From NCBI GenBank assembly GCA_003453455.1, contig DMLG01000075.1:1-6491 (forward strand): a DNA stretch of 6,491 nucleotides, read 5' to 3'. Positions within the stretch are counted from its first letter, which is position 1. Every line of letters starts with the position of its first letter. This document shows, one piece after another, positions 1-6,072 of this stretch. The notes beneath the pieces were generated by a model. It saw nothing but the letters and a program-made list of their open reading frames with translations. It searched no databases and was not told the origin of the DNA. This DNA comes from Clostridiales bacterium (GTDB taxonomy: Bacteria > Bacillota > Clostridia > UBA1381). Made by a program: the position numbers and the translations under genes.

Positions 1-351
1 ACGCAGGCAACAGTTTCAAGAGATATTAAGGAGCTGGGTCTAATCAAGATTTCGTTATCGGACGGGACATATAAATATGCGGTAACACAGGAAGAAAAAA
101 AGGATAATAAAGAGCATATCAGTATTTTTTCAAAATCAATAATTAGCATAAAATATGCCATGCACACAATCATAGTAAAGACCAATTCGGGTATGGCAAA
201 CGCGGTTGCGGCAACGCTTGACGCGGTTTTAAATCACGAAATTCTTGGTACAATCGCAGGTGACGACACAATTCTGATTATACTGGAATCGCGGGAGCAG
301 GCGGAAAAAATGGCATCACGCCTTTATAAGATGTTTAACTGGAAGGAATAA
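1..351 (+). CDS. argR: Arginine repressor ArgR, 5'-truncated by window edge
   Basis: Transcriptional regulator that senses L-arginine and controls arginine biosynthesis and catabolism genes; family members act as hexamers in the cytoplasm. The frame is open from base 1 and encodes the last 116 residues. Family members are about 150 residues, so roughly 35-40 N-terminal residues lie upstream of the window. Visible residues 1-12 (TQATVSRDIKEL) match the recognition-helix part of the ArgR winged helix-turn-helix. After a linker near residues 35-50, the C-terminal oligomerisation and arginine-binding domain follows, with the hallmark GTIAGDDTI at residues 83-91; the paired aspartates are the family's arginine-contacting residues. 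An internal ATG at 160 is not the start, because the DNA-binding domain upstream is in frame and intact. recN begins 4 nt after the stop, so the two are probably cotranscribed, as in many Firmicutes. Confidence 0.95.
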   Translation, partial: TQATVSRDIKELGLIKISLSDGTYKYAVTQEEKKDNKEHISIFSKSIISIKYAMHTIIVKTNSGMANAVAATLDAVLNHEILGTIAGDDTILIILESREQAEKMASRLYKMFNWKE

Positions 352-355
352 AGTT

Positions 356-1990
356 ATGCTTCTTTTTATGAATATAAAAAATGTGGCGTTAATTGATAAA
401 ATAGATATTGAGTGGCAACCCGGAATGACCGTTTTAACGGGCGAAACGGGTGCAGGAAAATCTATAATAATTGACTGTGTAAATCTCCTTTTGGGTGCAA
501 GGAGCGATAAAACGCTTGTGCGGTACGGAACGGATAAGGCACGCATTCAGGGAATGTTCGAGGCTAATAAAGATGTATTGGAAATCCTCGAAAATGAGGG
601 TATTGAAACGGACGGAAATTCTGTTTTGATAGACCGTGAAATATCACAGGAGGGCAGGAATGTATGCCGTATAAACGGTGTTATGGCTACTCAAAATATT
701 TTAAGAGAAGTGGGAGCTCACCTAATAAATATTCACGGACAGCATGATAATCAGGCACTTTTAACACCGGAAAAGCATATTGATTTTCTTGATGAATACG
801 CTAAATCTGACCTTTCGGAATATCAAAAGCTTTATGCTGCAAGGAGAGAAATCCTTTCAAAGATTGAAAGTCTTAATAAAAACGAGCAGGAGCGAGCAGA
901 GAGGATAGATTTACTGACATATCAGATAAATGAAATTACCGCGGCGGACTTAAAAGTAGGGGAAGAGGCGCAGCTAAAAGAGAGAAAGGCACTCATTGAT
1001 AACAGCGAAAAACTTGCTCTCAGCTTAAATGAGGCATATGATAGCTTGTATGGTGATAACTGCGGATATGACAAAGTAAGCCGCGCAGCGTCTTCTCTTG
1101 AGCACATTTCCGGTATAGACGGCGATTTGGACGAAGTTTTGTCTAAAATCACCGATGTTAAATATATAATTGAGGACTGTGTCCACGAAATCGGAAATTT
1201 TTTGAATAATCTTGACTTTGACGAAAATGAGCAAGGTGAAATAGAAGAGCGTTTAGATACAATTTCAAGGCTTGAAAAGAAGTACGGCGGCGATGAGGAA
1301 AGCGTGCTTAAATACTTGGAGGAGGCGGACGCCGAACTCGACAGGCTTAAAAATTGGGACAAAAAAACGGAGGAGCTTGAAAAAGAGCTTTCTTCAATCG
1401 AAAAAGAGATAGAGGAAGAAGCTTTAAAAATAACCAAAATCCGCAAAAATGCGGCAGAAATGTTGCAAAAAGAAGTGGAAAAAGTGCTTTCAGAGCTTGA
1501 TATGCCAAAGGTTAAATTTAAAGCGGAATTGAAACCATGCGATTTTGGTGCAAAGGGAGCAGAAACAGCGGAATTTATGATTTGTCCGAATGTCGGCGAG
1601 GAAATGAAGCCGCTTGTAAAAATTGCATCAGGAGGAGAGCTTTCGAGAATAATGCTTGCAATAAAATCAATAGTTTCAGGTAGCGTTGATACCCTTATTT
1701 TTGACGAAATAGACACAGGTGTTTCGGGAAATGCGGCAAAGAGGATTGCGGCAAAGTTATGGCATCTTGCACGGGGAAAACAGGTGATATGTGTAAGCCA
1801 CTCACCTCAGCTTGCGGCAAGTGCGGATAATCATTTTGTGATTTCAAAGCATACAGACGGTGAGCGTACAGTGACAGAAATTAAAAATCTGTCAAAAGAT
1901 GAACGCGTTTATGAAATTGCACGCATAATAGACGGAAGTGAGATAAGCGAAACGGCAATAATGCACGCAAAGGAAATGATGGGAATATGA
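356..1990 (+). CDS. recN: DNA repair protein RecN
   Basis: SMC-like ATPase that acts early in recombinational repair of DNA double-strand breaks. The 544 residues are close to the usual 550-570. The N-terminal half-site begins with the family pattern MLLFMNIKNVALI, then a Walker A GETGAGKS at residues 29-36 and a GQH Q-loop at 128-130. Residues about 150-385 are rich in Glu, Lys and Leu and form the expected pair of coiled-coil arms. The C-terminal half-site carries the ABC signature ASGGELS (424-430), Walker B TLIFDE (446-451), the D-loop region IDTG, and the switch histidine in VSHS (His482). The ATG at 356 is preferred over an in-frame ATG at 368 because GGAAGGA sits 8 nt upstream and the first residues fit the family. 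The stop overlaps the next gene as ATGA, implying translational coupling. No truncation or missing catalytic motif is seen. Confidence 0.97.
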   Translation: MLLFMNIKNVALIDKIDIEWQPGMTVLTGETGAGKSIIIDCVNLLLGARSDKTLVRYGTDKARIQGMFEANKDVLEILENEGIETDGNSVLIDREISQEGRNVCRINGVMATQNILREVGAHLINIHGQHDNQALLTPEKHIDFLDEYAKSDLSEYQKLYAARREILSKIESLNKNEQERAERIDLLTYQINEITAADLKVGEEAQLKERKALIDNSEKLALSLNEAYDSLYGDNCGYDKVSRAASSLEHISGIDGDLDEVLSKITDVKYIIEDCVHEIGNFLNNLDFDENEQGEIEERLDTISRLEKKYGGDEESVLKYLEEADAELDRLKNWDKKTEELEKELSSIEKEIEEEALKITKIRKNAAEMLQKEVEKVLSELDMPKVKFKAELKPCDFGAKGAETAEFMICPNVGEEMKPLVKIASGGELSRIMLAIKSIVSGSVDTLIFDEIDTGVSGNAAKRIAAKLWHLARGKQVICVSHSPQLAASADNHFVISKHTDGERTVTEIKNLSKDERVYEIARIIDGSEISETAIMHAKEMMGI

Positions 1991-2394
1991 TAGAGGAAGG
2001 AATTATAAAAAGCGTATCGGAAGAACTCTGTGAGGTAGTTGTCCGCAGAAAGACCGCCTGCGGAGATAATTGCGCCTCCTGCACAGGTGCTTGCCGTATG
2101 AATTTTCAAAAGGTGACGGCAAAAAATCCGCTTGGTGCAAAGGCGGGCGAGAGTGTAATTATTGAAATGGAGAGTAAAAAGGTACTTTTTTCTGCATTTT
2201 TGGTGTATATCCTGCCGGTTTTGACATTTTTTGTCTCATATTTGTCAGTTCAAAAAATATATGCATCAAACATCATTGCATCAGGTGTGGCGGCGATTTT
2301 GACTGTTTTGGTATTTTGCGTAACGGTGTTGTATGATAGGCGCCACAAGGCGGATTTTTTACCGACAGTTATTAAAATATCGGAAAATGCTTGA
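1987..2394 (+). CDS. RseC/MucC-type (SoxR-reducing system) membrane protein
   Basis: A 135-residue protein with the layout of the RseC/MucC family: a short N-terminal domain with clustered cysteines, then two membrane helices. It opens with MIEEGIIKSV, as RseC-like proteins often do, and has Cys25, Cys29, Cys32 and Cys36 (C-x3-C-x2-C-x3-C). A small beta-type segment follows (about 40-62, with NPLGAKAGESV), then hydrophobic helices at about 66-86 and 96-116 and a short charged tail. Both ends are probably cytoplasmic. In Enterobacteria RseC acts with the Rsx/Rnf electron-transfer complex to reduce SoxR and also influences sigma-E; in Clostridia its role is unsettled, and an Rnf-linked redox role is inference. 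The cysteine spacing could bind a metal or an iron-sulfur cluster. Its ATG lies within the recN stop (ATGA), with AAGGA about 10-15 nt upstream, so it belongs to the argR-recN transcription unit. Confidence 0.82.
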   Translation: MIEEGIIKSVSEELCEVVVRRKTACGDNCASCTGACRMNFQKVTAKNPLGAKAGESVIIEMESKKVLFSAFLVYILPVLTFFVSYLSVQKIYASNIIASGVAAILTVLVFCVTVLYDRRHKADFLPTVIKISENA

Positions 2395-2419
2395 ATTATT
2401 TTCTAATGTATGGTACAAT
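2391..2419 (+). promoter_or_regulatory. Sigma-A-type promoter for the 96-residue gene
   Basis: A -35 box TTGAAT (2391-2396), a 17-bp spacer and a -10 box TACAAT (2414-2419), with TGG directly before the -10 giving an extended TGn element. The -35 overlaps the stop codon of the RseC-like gene (2392-2394). Transcription would start near 2426, leaving a leader of about 25 nt. This gives the downstream small gene expression independent of the argR-recN unit, although read-through from that unit also remains possible because no terminator lies between them. Confidence 0.7.
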
Positions 2420-2437
2420 AAAAGATAATAGTTAGTG

Positions 2438-2454
2438 AAAGGGTGAGAATTGTG
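2438..2454 (+). promoter_or_regulatory. Shine-Dalgarno that decides the GTG start at 2452
   Basis: AAAGGGTGA at 2438-2446 matches the anti-Shine-Dalgarno well, and its GGG ends 8 nt before the GTG at 2452. A longer frame could begin at GTG 2443, but that codon lies inside the Shine-Dalgarno itself and has no good site upstream. Start 2452 is therefore preferred, giving an N-terminus reading (V/M)AAAKKAK. Confidence 0.75.
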
Positions 2455-2742
2455 GCAGCAGCAAAGAAAGCTAAGATTTTGACATATAAAGATAAACCTG
2501 TTTTGAGACAGGGAAATACGATTTATTACGGGGACTTATCAAAACCGCTTATTCTCGTTTTGGAGATTGTTGAAAGCGAGGAAAAAAACGGTATCAATGT
2601 AACCAAAAAGGTAAAGTTTCATATACAGGACAATACGGGCGAGCTTGGCAAGGGAACAAATTACCGCTCAGGCGAGCGTGATAACCTTTATAAAGCATTT
2701 GATATCGGAGCTTGGTGGCTTACCGACGCATTGGAATCTTAA
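2452..2742 (+). CDS. Small conserved-looking protein of unknown function
   Basis: Encodes 96 residues from a GTG start. I do not recognise a named family, although I have the impression that similar short proteins starting with a basic AAAKK tail and containing a GNTIYYG-like motif occur widely in Clostridia. The visible layout is a basic N-terminus (KKAK, residues 5-8); a strand-rich part (9-60) containing LRQGNTIYYGDLS (18-30) and a hydrophobic LILVLEIV (33-40); a Gly/charged linker (60-78); and a C-terminal amphipathic helix with IGAWWLTDAL (85-94). There is no signal peptide, membrane helix or cysteine, so it is probably cytoplasmic and a single small beta-rich domain. It has its own promoter and a strong terminator at its stop codon, so it can form a monocistronic unit. 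Function is not assigned. Confidence 0.85.
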   Translation: MAAAKKAKILTYKDKPVLRQGNTIYYGDLSKPLILVLEIVESEEKNGINVTKKVKFHIQDNTGELGKGTNYRSGERDNLYKAFDIGAWWLTDALES

Positions 2743-2783
2743 ATTTAAAAAAGCCTCTCTTTTTGAGAGGCTTTTTTAAATTT
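2741..2783. terminator. Bidirectional intrinsic terminator shared by convergent genes
   Basis: A perfect 19-bp inverted repeat (2741-2759 and 2765-2783) with a 5-nt all-T loop (2760-2764). The GC-rich core is GCCTCTC/GAGAGGC (2753-2759 with 2765-2771). It is flanked by six A (2747-2752) and six T (2772-2777), so a U-tract follows the core hairpin on either strand. The outer arms run into both stop codons: TAA of the + gene at 2740-2742 and TAA of the - strand permease at 2782-2784. Confidence 0.95.
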
Positions 2784-4710
2784 ACCTTTGATATAACACA
2801 AATGTGTGAATATCTCCTTGTTTGTCAAGGAAAAGATATTCATCATAGATTTCATTTTCTCCCTGATTATACCAAACAGGATTTCGGTATGTTGTTTGCA
2901 GAGTGTCCAGGATTTCCTGCATTTTTTCAGGATCTGTTATTATTTCATCAACCGTATCGTCCTTTAAAGTAAGACTTCCTTTATTATCGTCATTTCTGTC
3001 TATGCCGAGGGATTCAATATTTTTAACTGTCATAAAACGGTCATAGTATCCGTATTTTTTTAGCACATCCATAGTATTTGTAAACCCAAAGGAAATAGGG
3101 AAATAAATACTGCTCTTTCCATACGGCTTTTGTTCTTTTTCTGATAAATCCTTATAGTCAATATCAATGTTAAGCGGAGTACAGAGGTTAACAGCATTCC
3201 ACAAAAGCGCCGCATTTTCCTCATATGGCAGGTTTTCAATATCCTTATTAAGAGCCGCAATCAGTTCTTTTGACATAGGGTTATTAGGATAAATGATTTC
3301 GTCTGTAAGGGAATTATGCAAATCTATATTTAAGACTTCTAAATTGTCAGCATTATAAATGGGGTATAAAACCATTTTAATCTGAGTTAAGTCTGCAATC
3401 TCCTCAAAATATTCCTTTTCCTCGCTGAAATTTACCGCATATGCCCGCTTTACAGTTCTGCCATTTTTCAGGGTGTATGTAATTTCTACATTATTCGGCA
3501 TAAATTGCATATCTTCCATTGTTTTTGATATATTATGGCGGTGATATTCGATAACCTTTTTGATATCTTCGTCTTTTGTTATTTTATAAAAATCCGAATT
3601 GTCTTGGAAGCGCCTGGTGTAGTACCTGTCAGGGAGTACCGAAACACTTGTAATTTTGTCGGTATCGGGTATCCTTTTTTCAAAGCCTATTATATCAGAC
3701 CTGAAACTGCCAAGCATAAGCAGAATAAGCGCAGTATAAATAACTATGTGCTTTGTTGAGCCTTTTAAGGTAACGGCGCGCCTGTTTATCATATTTGCTA
3801 TAATTACGGCGGCAATTCCGAAAGGCAGAACGAACAAAAGGCTTTTATACTCCCATATGCTGAAATAGAAGTAGCTGAAAATTCCGCCTAAAAGTCCTGC
3901 AAAGTAAACAAATCCTATTTTAAGTTTAGGGAATACGACCGCCTCTCCGCATCTTTCCAAATCACGCTTTTTATACATAAGGTATGAAATTATAAGCAAT
4001 ATCGGTATTGCTATCACATATATAATTCCGCGAGCCTTAAAAAGAAGTATATCGGGGGTTATATAGAAATATGCAAAATAATTTGTTGGGTCATATGCGT
4101 ATCCCAAAAGGTAATTCTGGCAGGCCATATGAATAAAGCCGATTATAACCGCAGGCGATATAAAAAGGAGTGCGCCCATCGCTAACAGGGACAGGATGTT
4201 GCCTGAAAGCATAGCTGCAAAGGTAACGCACGAAAAGGCTAAAAGGCTGTAAATGACTTGATTTCCAAACCAGTAAAACAGGCTTAGCCAGCGTATTTGT
4301 ATGTATGAGCCGCAAAGCTTGGTTATGCCGATAATAGCAAAGACTATTATCATAGGCACTAAAAGCAGGACAATGCCTGAGCATAGTTTGCTTATAAAAA
4401 TACTCTTTCTTTTAAAGGGCAGTCCGTGATAAAAGGACACAGAACTTGTGCTGTAAAGGTACGAAAATAGTATCAGTGCCAAAACCGCACCCGCTATTAC
4501 GCCAAAAAAGTTTGCAATACAGCTGCTTGCAAAAAAGCGGGAGTTTACAAAATTGTAGGGTACAGCATTTCCGTAAGGCGTGTTATTCAAATAAAAATCA
4601 AAAAATGCACCAAAGAATACGGCTGCGCCATAAGCAAGTGAAAAACTCCAAAAGCGCCGCATATCTGCGCAAAATATACTTTTCTTAAAGGATTTCGTTT
4701 TTGAGTTCAT
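2782..4710 (-). CDS. ABC-2-type transporter permease with large C-terminal extracytoplasmic domain
   Basis: Membrane subunit, 642 residues, presumed to pair with the ATPase encoded just upstream. Hydrophobic segments lie near residues 21-41, 66-87, 111-133, 149-169, 172-196, 228-246, 264-284, 289-308 and 319-336, nine in all. After TM2, YHGLPFKRKSIFISK (94-108) resembles the cytoplasmic 'fyhsLPikR' coupling segment common in this permease family. Basic residues cluster in loops 94-108, 247-264 and 309-320 and at the N-terminus, putting these inside. With nine helices the remaining residues, about 345-642, would be outside; they are hydrophilic, rich in Asp, Glu, Asn and Tyr, and have no lipobox. 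This arrangement resembles Firmicute permeases carrying a C-terminal domain of unknown function (I think of DUF6449, from memory only). The ATG at 4710 has GGAGG 8 nt upstream and overlaps the ATPase gene by 26 nt. The transported substrate is unknown. Confidence 0.88.
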   Translation of the reverse strand: MNSKTKSFKKSIFCADMRRFWSFSLAYGAAVFFGAFFDFYLNNTPYGNAVPYNFVNSRFFASSCIANFFGVIAGAVLALILFSYLYSTSSVSFYHGLPFKRKSIFISKLCSGIVLLLVPMIIVFAIIGITKLCGSYIQIRWLSLFYWFGNQVIYSLLAFSCVTFAAMLSGNILSLLAMGALLFISPAVIIGFIHMACQNYLLGYAYDPTNYFAYFYITPDILLFKARGIIYVIAIPILLIISYLMYKKRDLERCGEAVVFPKLKIGFVYFAGLLGGIFSYFYFSIWEYKSLLFVLPFGIAAVIIANMINRRAVTLKGSTKHIVIYTALILLMLGSFRSDIIGFEKRIPDTDKITSVSVLPDRYYTRRFQDNSDFYKITKDEDIKKVIEYHRHNISKTMEDMQFMPNNVEITYTLKNGRTVKRAYAVNFSEEKEYFEEIADLTQIKMVLYPIYNADNLEVLNIDLHNSLTDEIIYPNNPMSKELIAALNKDIENLPYEENAALLWNAVNLCTPLNIDIDYKDLSEKEQKPYGKSSIYFPISFGFTNTMDVLKKYGYYDRFMTVKNIESLGIDRNDDNKGSLTLKDDTVDEIITDPEKMQEILDTLQTTYRNPVWYNQGENEIYDEYLFLDKQGDIHTFVLYQR

Positions 4711-5584
4711 ATCCTATACCTCCCAATTCATATATAAATACTTCCTCCAAAGAGAGCGGCAAAAGGTCTAAAAGAATGGGTTTAAACTCCTTCGCCTTTG
4801 CAAGAACTGCGTCGCCGTCGCCGCGGATTATATACTGATATACGCTTCCGTATTCTTCTTTGTGCAGAATTTCAAATGCCGCCTCAAATTCTGCGGGCGA
4901 AAATGCGTCAAATGCAACTTGAAGCTTGTGAATATTGCCCTTTACATCGTCCAGCGATTTTTCTATCACTATTTTTCCGTCGTGCATAATTCCTACATGG
5001 TCGCAGATATCTTCAAGCTCCCTTAGGTTATGGCTTGATATTAAAACGGTCATATTCCGCTTTTCGACCTCTTGCAAAATTACATTCATAATGTTTCTGC
5101 GCATAACGGGGTCAAGCCCGTCAACAGGCTCGTCCAAAACCATTATATCGGGCTTTGCCGATATACCCATCATAAATGCAACCTGCTTTTTCATACCCTT
5201 TGAAAGCTTTCTGACCTTTCGGTTTATATCAATTTTAAAAATATCTTGCAGCTTTAAAAATGTGTTATTGTCCCAATTTTCGTAAACAGAAGCGTAAAAA
5301 TCTGCCGTTTGCTTTATTGAATATCCCGGGTAAAAATACAGGTCATCACTTATATAAACTATCCTCTGTTTTAAATTTTCGTCAGAAATATTCTCTTCTT
5401 TATCAATATAAATTGTTCCGCCATCTAACTTATAAATGCTCATCAGTGCTTTTATAAAGGTGGTTTTTCCTGCGCCGTTAGGGCCTACAAGCCCGTAAAC
5501 CGAGCCTTTTTTAATATGTATATCCATATTAGATAGAGCTAAGATGCCATCAAATTTTTTTGTTATACTTAGTCCCGTAATCAT
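4685..5584 (-). CDS. ABC transporter ATP-binding protein (YtrB/ABC-2 type)
   Basis: Cytoplasmic ATPase subunit that should energise the permease encoded directly downstream. From the ATG at 5584 it has 299 residues: a nucleotide-binding domain (about 1-215) and a C-terminal extension (about 220-299) typical of ABC-2-type ATPases. Counting from Met1 (ITGLSITKKF) as position 7 of the longest frame, Walker A GPNGAGKT is at 28-35, signature LSKGM at 121-125, Walker B IMVLDE at 141-146, D-loop GLDP at 150-153, and the switch histidine in SSH at 179. The signature is LSKGM rather than LSGGQ, and the usual Q-loop glutamine is replaced in IVYISDD (69-75); both changes are familiar in this ATPase subfamily. 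A frame extension to an ATG at 5602 is rejected because only the 5584 start has AGGAAG at proper spacing. The start overlaps the GntR stop as ATGA. Confidence 0.95.
   Translation of the reverse strand: MITGLSITKKFDGILALSNMDIHIKKGSVYGLVGPNGAGKTTFIKALMSIYKLDGGTIYIDKEENISDENLKQRIVYISDDLYFYPGYSIKQTADFYASVYENWDNNTFLKLQDIFKIDINRKVRKLSKGMKKQVAFMMGISAKPDIMVLDEPVDGLDPVMRRNIMNVILQEVEKRNMTVLISSHNLRELEDICDHVGIMHDGKIVIEKSLDDVKGNIHKLQVAFDAFSPAEFEAAFEILHKEEYGSVYQYIIRGDGDAVLAKAKEFKPILLDLLPLSLEEVFIYELGGIGYELKNEIL
4711..4723 (-). promoter_or_regulatory. Ribosome binding site of the permease inside the ATPase gene
   Basis: On the - strand GGAGG (4719-4723) precedes the ATG at 4710 by 8 nt. It lies wholly inside the 3' end of the ATPase reading frame, which runs on to 4685. 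Ribosomes finishing the ATPase therefore pass over the permease start, consistent with coupled translation of the two subunits. Confidence 0.8.
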
Positions 5585-5955
5585 ATATCTCTTCCTTTCC
5601 ATATATCTTCAATGATTTTTGAAATCTCTTCTTTCTTTACGCCTAAAAAGCATAATTCCTTTAAAGCAGTTTTAGTGTTTTCGGTAAGAGCCTCAATTTT
5701 TGTATTAGACCTTGCAAAGCTTTTTTCTGCAACAAAATATCCGCGTCCTTGAACAGAATATATATATCCTTCCTGCTCCAACTGCTTATATGCTTTTACA
5801 ATCGTGTTCGGGTTAATGGTAAGAGCTGCCGCCATATCGCGAACTGACATTATTTTGTCACCGGATTTTATTATACCGCTTACAATCAGATTTTTTATTT
5901 TTTCGCATATTTGCTCATATACGGGTCTTGAATCGCGGAAATCAAGGGTTATCAT
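5581..5955 (-). CDS. GntR-family repressor, YtrA subfamily
   Basis: Transcriptional regulator of 124 residues, the short length typical of the YtrA subfamily, whose members control adjacent ABC transporter operons. The N-terminal winged helix-turn-helix spans about residues 8-76: RPVYEQICEKIKNLI (10-24), the SVRDMAAAL helix (37-45), the recognition part NPNTIVKAYKQLEQEGYI (48-65), and the wing GRGYFV (70-75). The remaining 48 residues are a short helical dimerisation tail; there is no FadR, HutC or aminotransferase effector domain. The ATG at 5955 has a very strong ribosome binding site. The gene is first in a three-gene operon, and its stop overlaps the ATPase start (ATGA). It very likely represses its own promoter through the dyad at 5970-6001. 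In characterised systems of this type (for example Bacillus ytr) derepression follows cell-wall-targeting antibiotics; the inducer here is not known. Confidence 0.93.
   Translation of the reverse strand: MITLDFRDSRPVYEQICEKIKNLIVSGIIKSGDKIMSVRDMAAALTINPNTIVKAYKQLEQEGYIYSVQGRGYFVAEKSFARSNTKIEALTENTKTALKELCFLGVKKEEISKIIEDIWKGRDI
5585..5596 (-). promoter_or_regulatory. Shine-Dalgarno that sets the ATPase start at 5584
   Basis: On the - strand AGGAAG (5591-5596) stands 6 nt before the ATG at 5582-5584. An upstream in-frame ATG (5600-5602) would add six residues (MERKRY), but it has no purine-rich site before it. The short form also begins as the family does, a few residues before the first beta-strand, and gives the ATGA overlap with the GntR stop. 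Confidence 0.8.
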
Positions 5956-5958
5956 TAT

Positions 5959-5969
5959 ATCACCTCCTT
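5959..5969 (-). promoter_or_regulatory. Near-perfect ribosome binding site of the GntR gene
   Basis: The - strand carries AAGGAGGTGAT, which matches the 16S rRNA anti-Shine-Dalgarno over all eleven positions. Its AGGAGG core ends 7 nt before the ATG. A strong site on a repressor gene suggests that output is limited mainly at transcription, in line with the operator over the promoter. Confidence 0.85.
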
Positions 5970-6001
5970 GTGTACTAACTGTGCTATTACATATAGTACA
6001 C
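5970..6001. promoter_or_regulatory. Probable GntR (YtrA-type) operator, 8-bp-arm dyad
   Basis: GTGTACTA at 5970-5977 and its exact reverse complement TAGTACAC at 5994-6001 are separated by 16 bp. Inside the spacer TGT (5980-5982) and ACA (5989-5991) continue the same dyad axis, so 11 bases of each half are symmetric over the 32-bp element. The right arm covers the -10 box and the left arm abuts the ribosome binding site, so a bound dimer or tetramer would block polymerase. That the adjacent GntR protein binds here is inference from position and symmetry. Confidence 0.78.
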
Positions 6002-6021
6002 TAAAAATACAGTTCTGTCAA
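5993..6021 (-). promoter_or_regulatory. Promoter of the GntR-ABC operon
   Basis: On the - strand a consensus -35 TTGACA (6016-6021), a 17-bp spacer (5999-6015) and a -10 TACTAT (5993-5998) that matches TATAAT at 4 of 6 positions. Transcription would begin near 5985, about 30 nt before the GntR start codon. The -10 lies inside the right arm of the operator dyad. Confidence 0.8.
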
Positions 6022-6031
6022 TACCTTTTTA

Positions 6032-6068
6032 CAAAAAAAATACAAAAGCCTTAAACTTTTGTATTTTT
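6032..6068 (-). terminator. Intrinsic terminator of the His-rich membrane protein gene
   Basis: A 13-bp perfect inverted repeat (6036-6048 and 6056-6068) with a 7-nt loop (6049-6055) begins 4 nt past the stop codon of the upstream - strand gene. The stem is AT-rich with few GC pairs, but on the - strand it runs straight into eight T (6033-6040, partly in the stem). It separates that gene from the promoter of the GntR-ABC operon 11 nt further on. The low GC of the stem means some read-through is possible. Confidence 0.75.
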
Positions 6069-6072
6069 ATCC

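Noticed and set aside
922..1716. Long - strand open frame (264 codons) opposite recN
   Set aside because: Its product is a Ser/Phe-rich low-complexity string, it has no ribosome binding site or recognisable domain, and it lies wholly antisense to the fully motif-bearing recN.
2712..2972. + strand open frame running through the terminator into the permease
   Set aside because: It crosses the strong shared hairpin, overlaps two well-supported genes in another frame and has no ribosome binding site.
4935..5285. + strand open frame (116 codons) opposite the ATPase
   Set aside because: It has no ribosome binding site or recognisable domain and is explained as the shadow of the ABC ATPase, whose motifs are all on the - strand.
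5600..5602. Alternative upstream ATG for the ABC ATPase
   Set aside because: No Shine-Dalgarno at proper spacing; the ATG at 5584 has AGGAAG 6 nt upstream and gives the usual N-terminus.
6032..6068. AT-rich hairpin considered as a regulatory attenuator for the GntR operon
   Set aside because: It lies upstream of the operon's -35 box on the same strand, so it cannot be in that transcript when made from the mapped promoter. Its position 4 nt past a stop codon fits a terminator.
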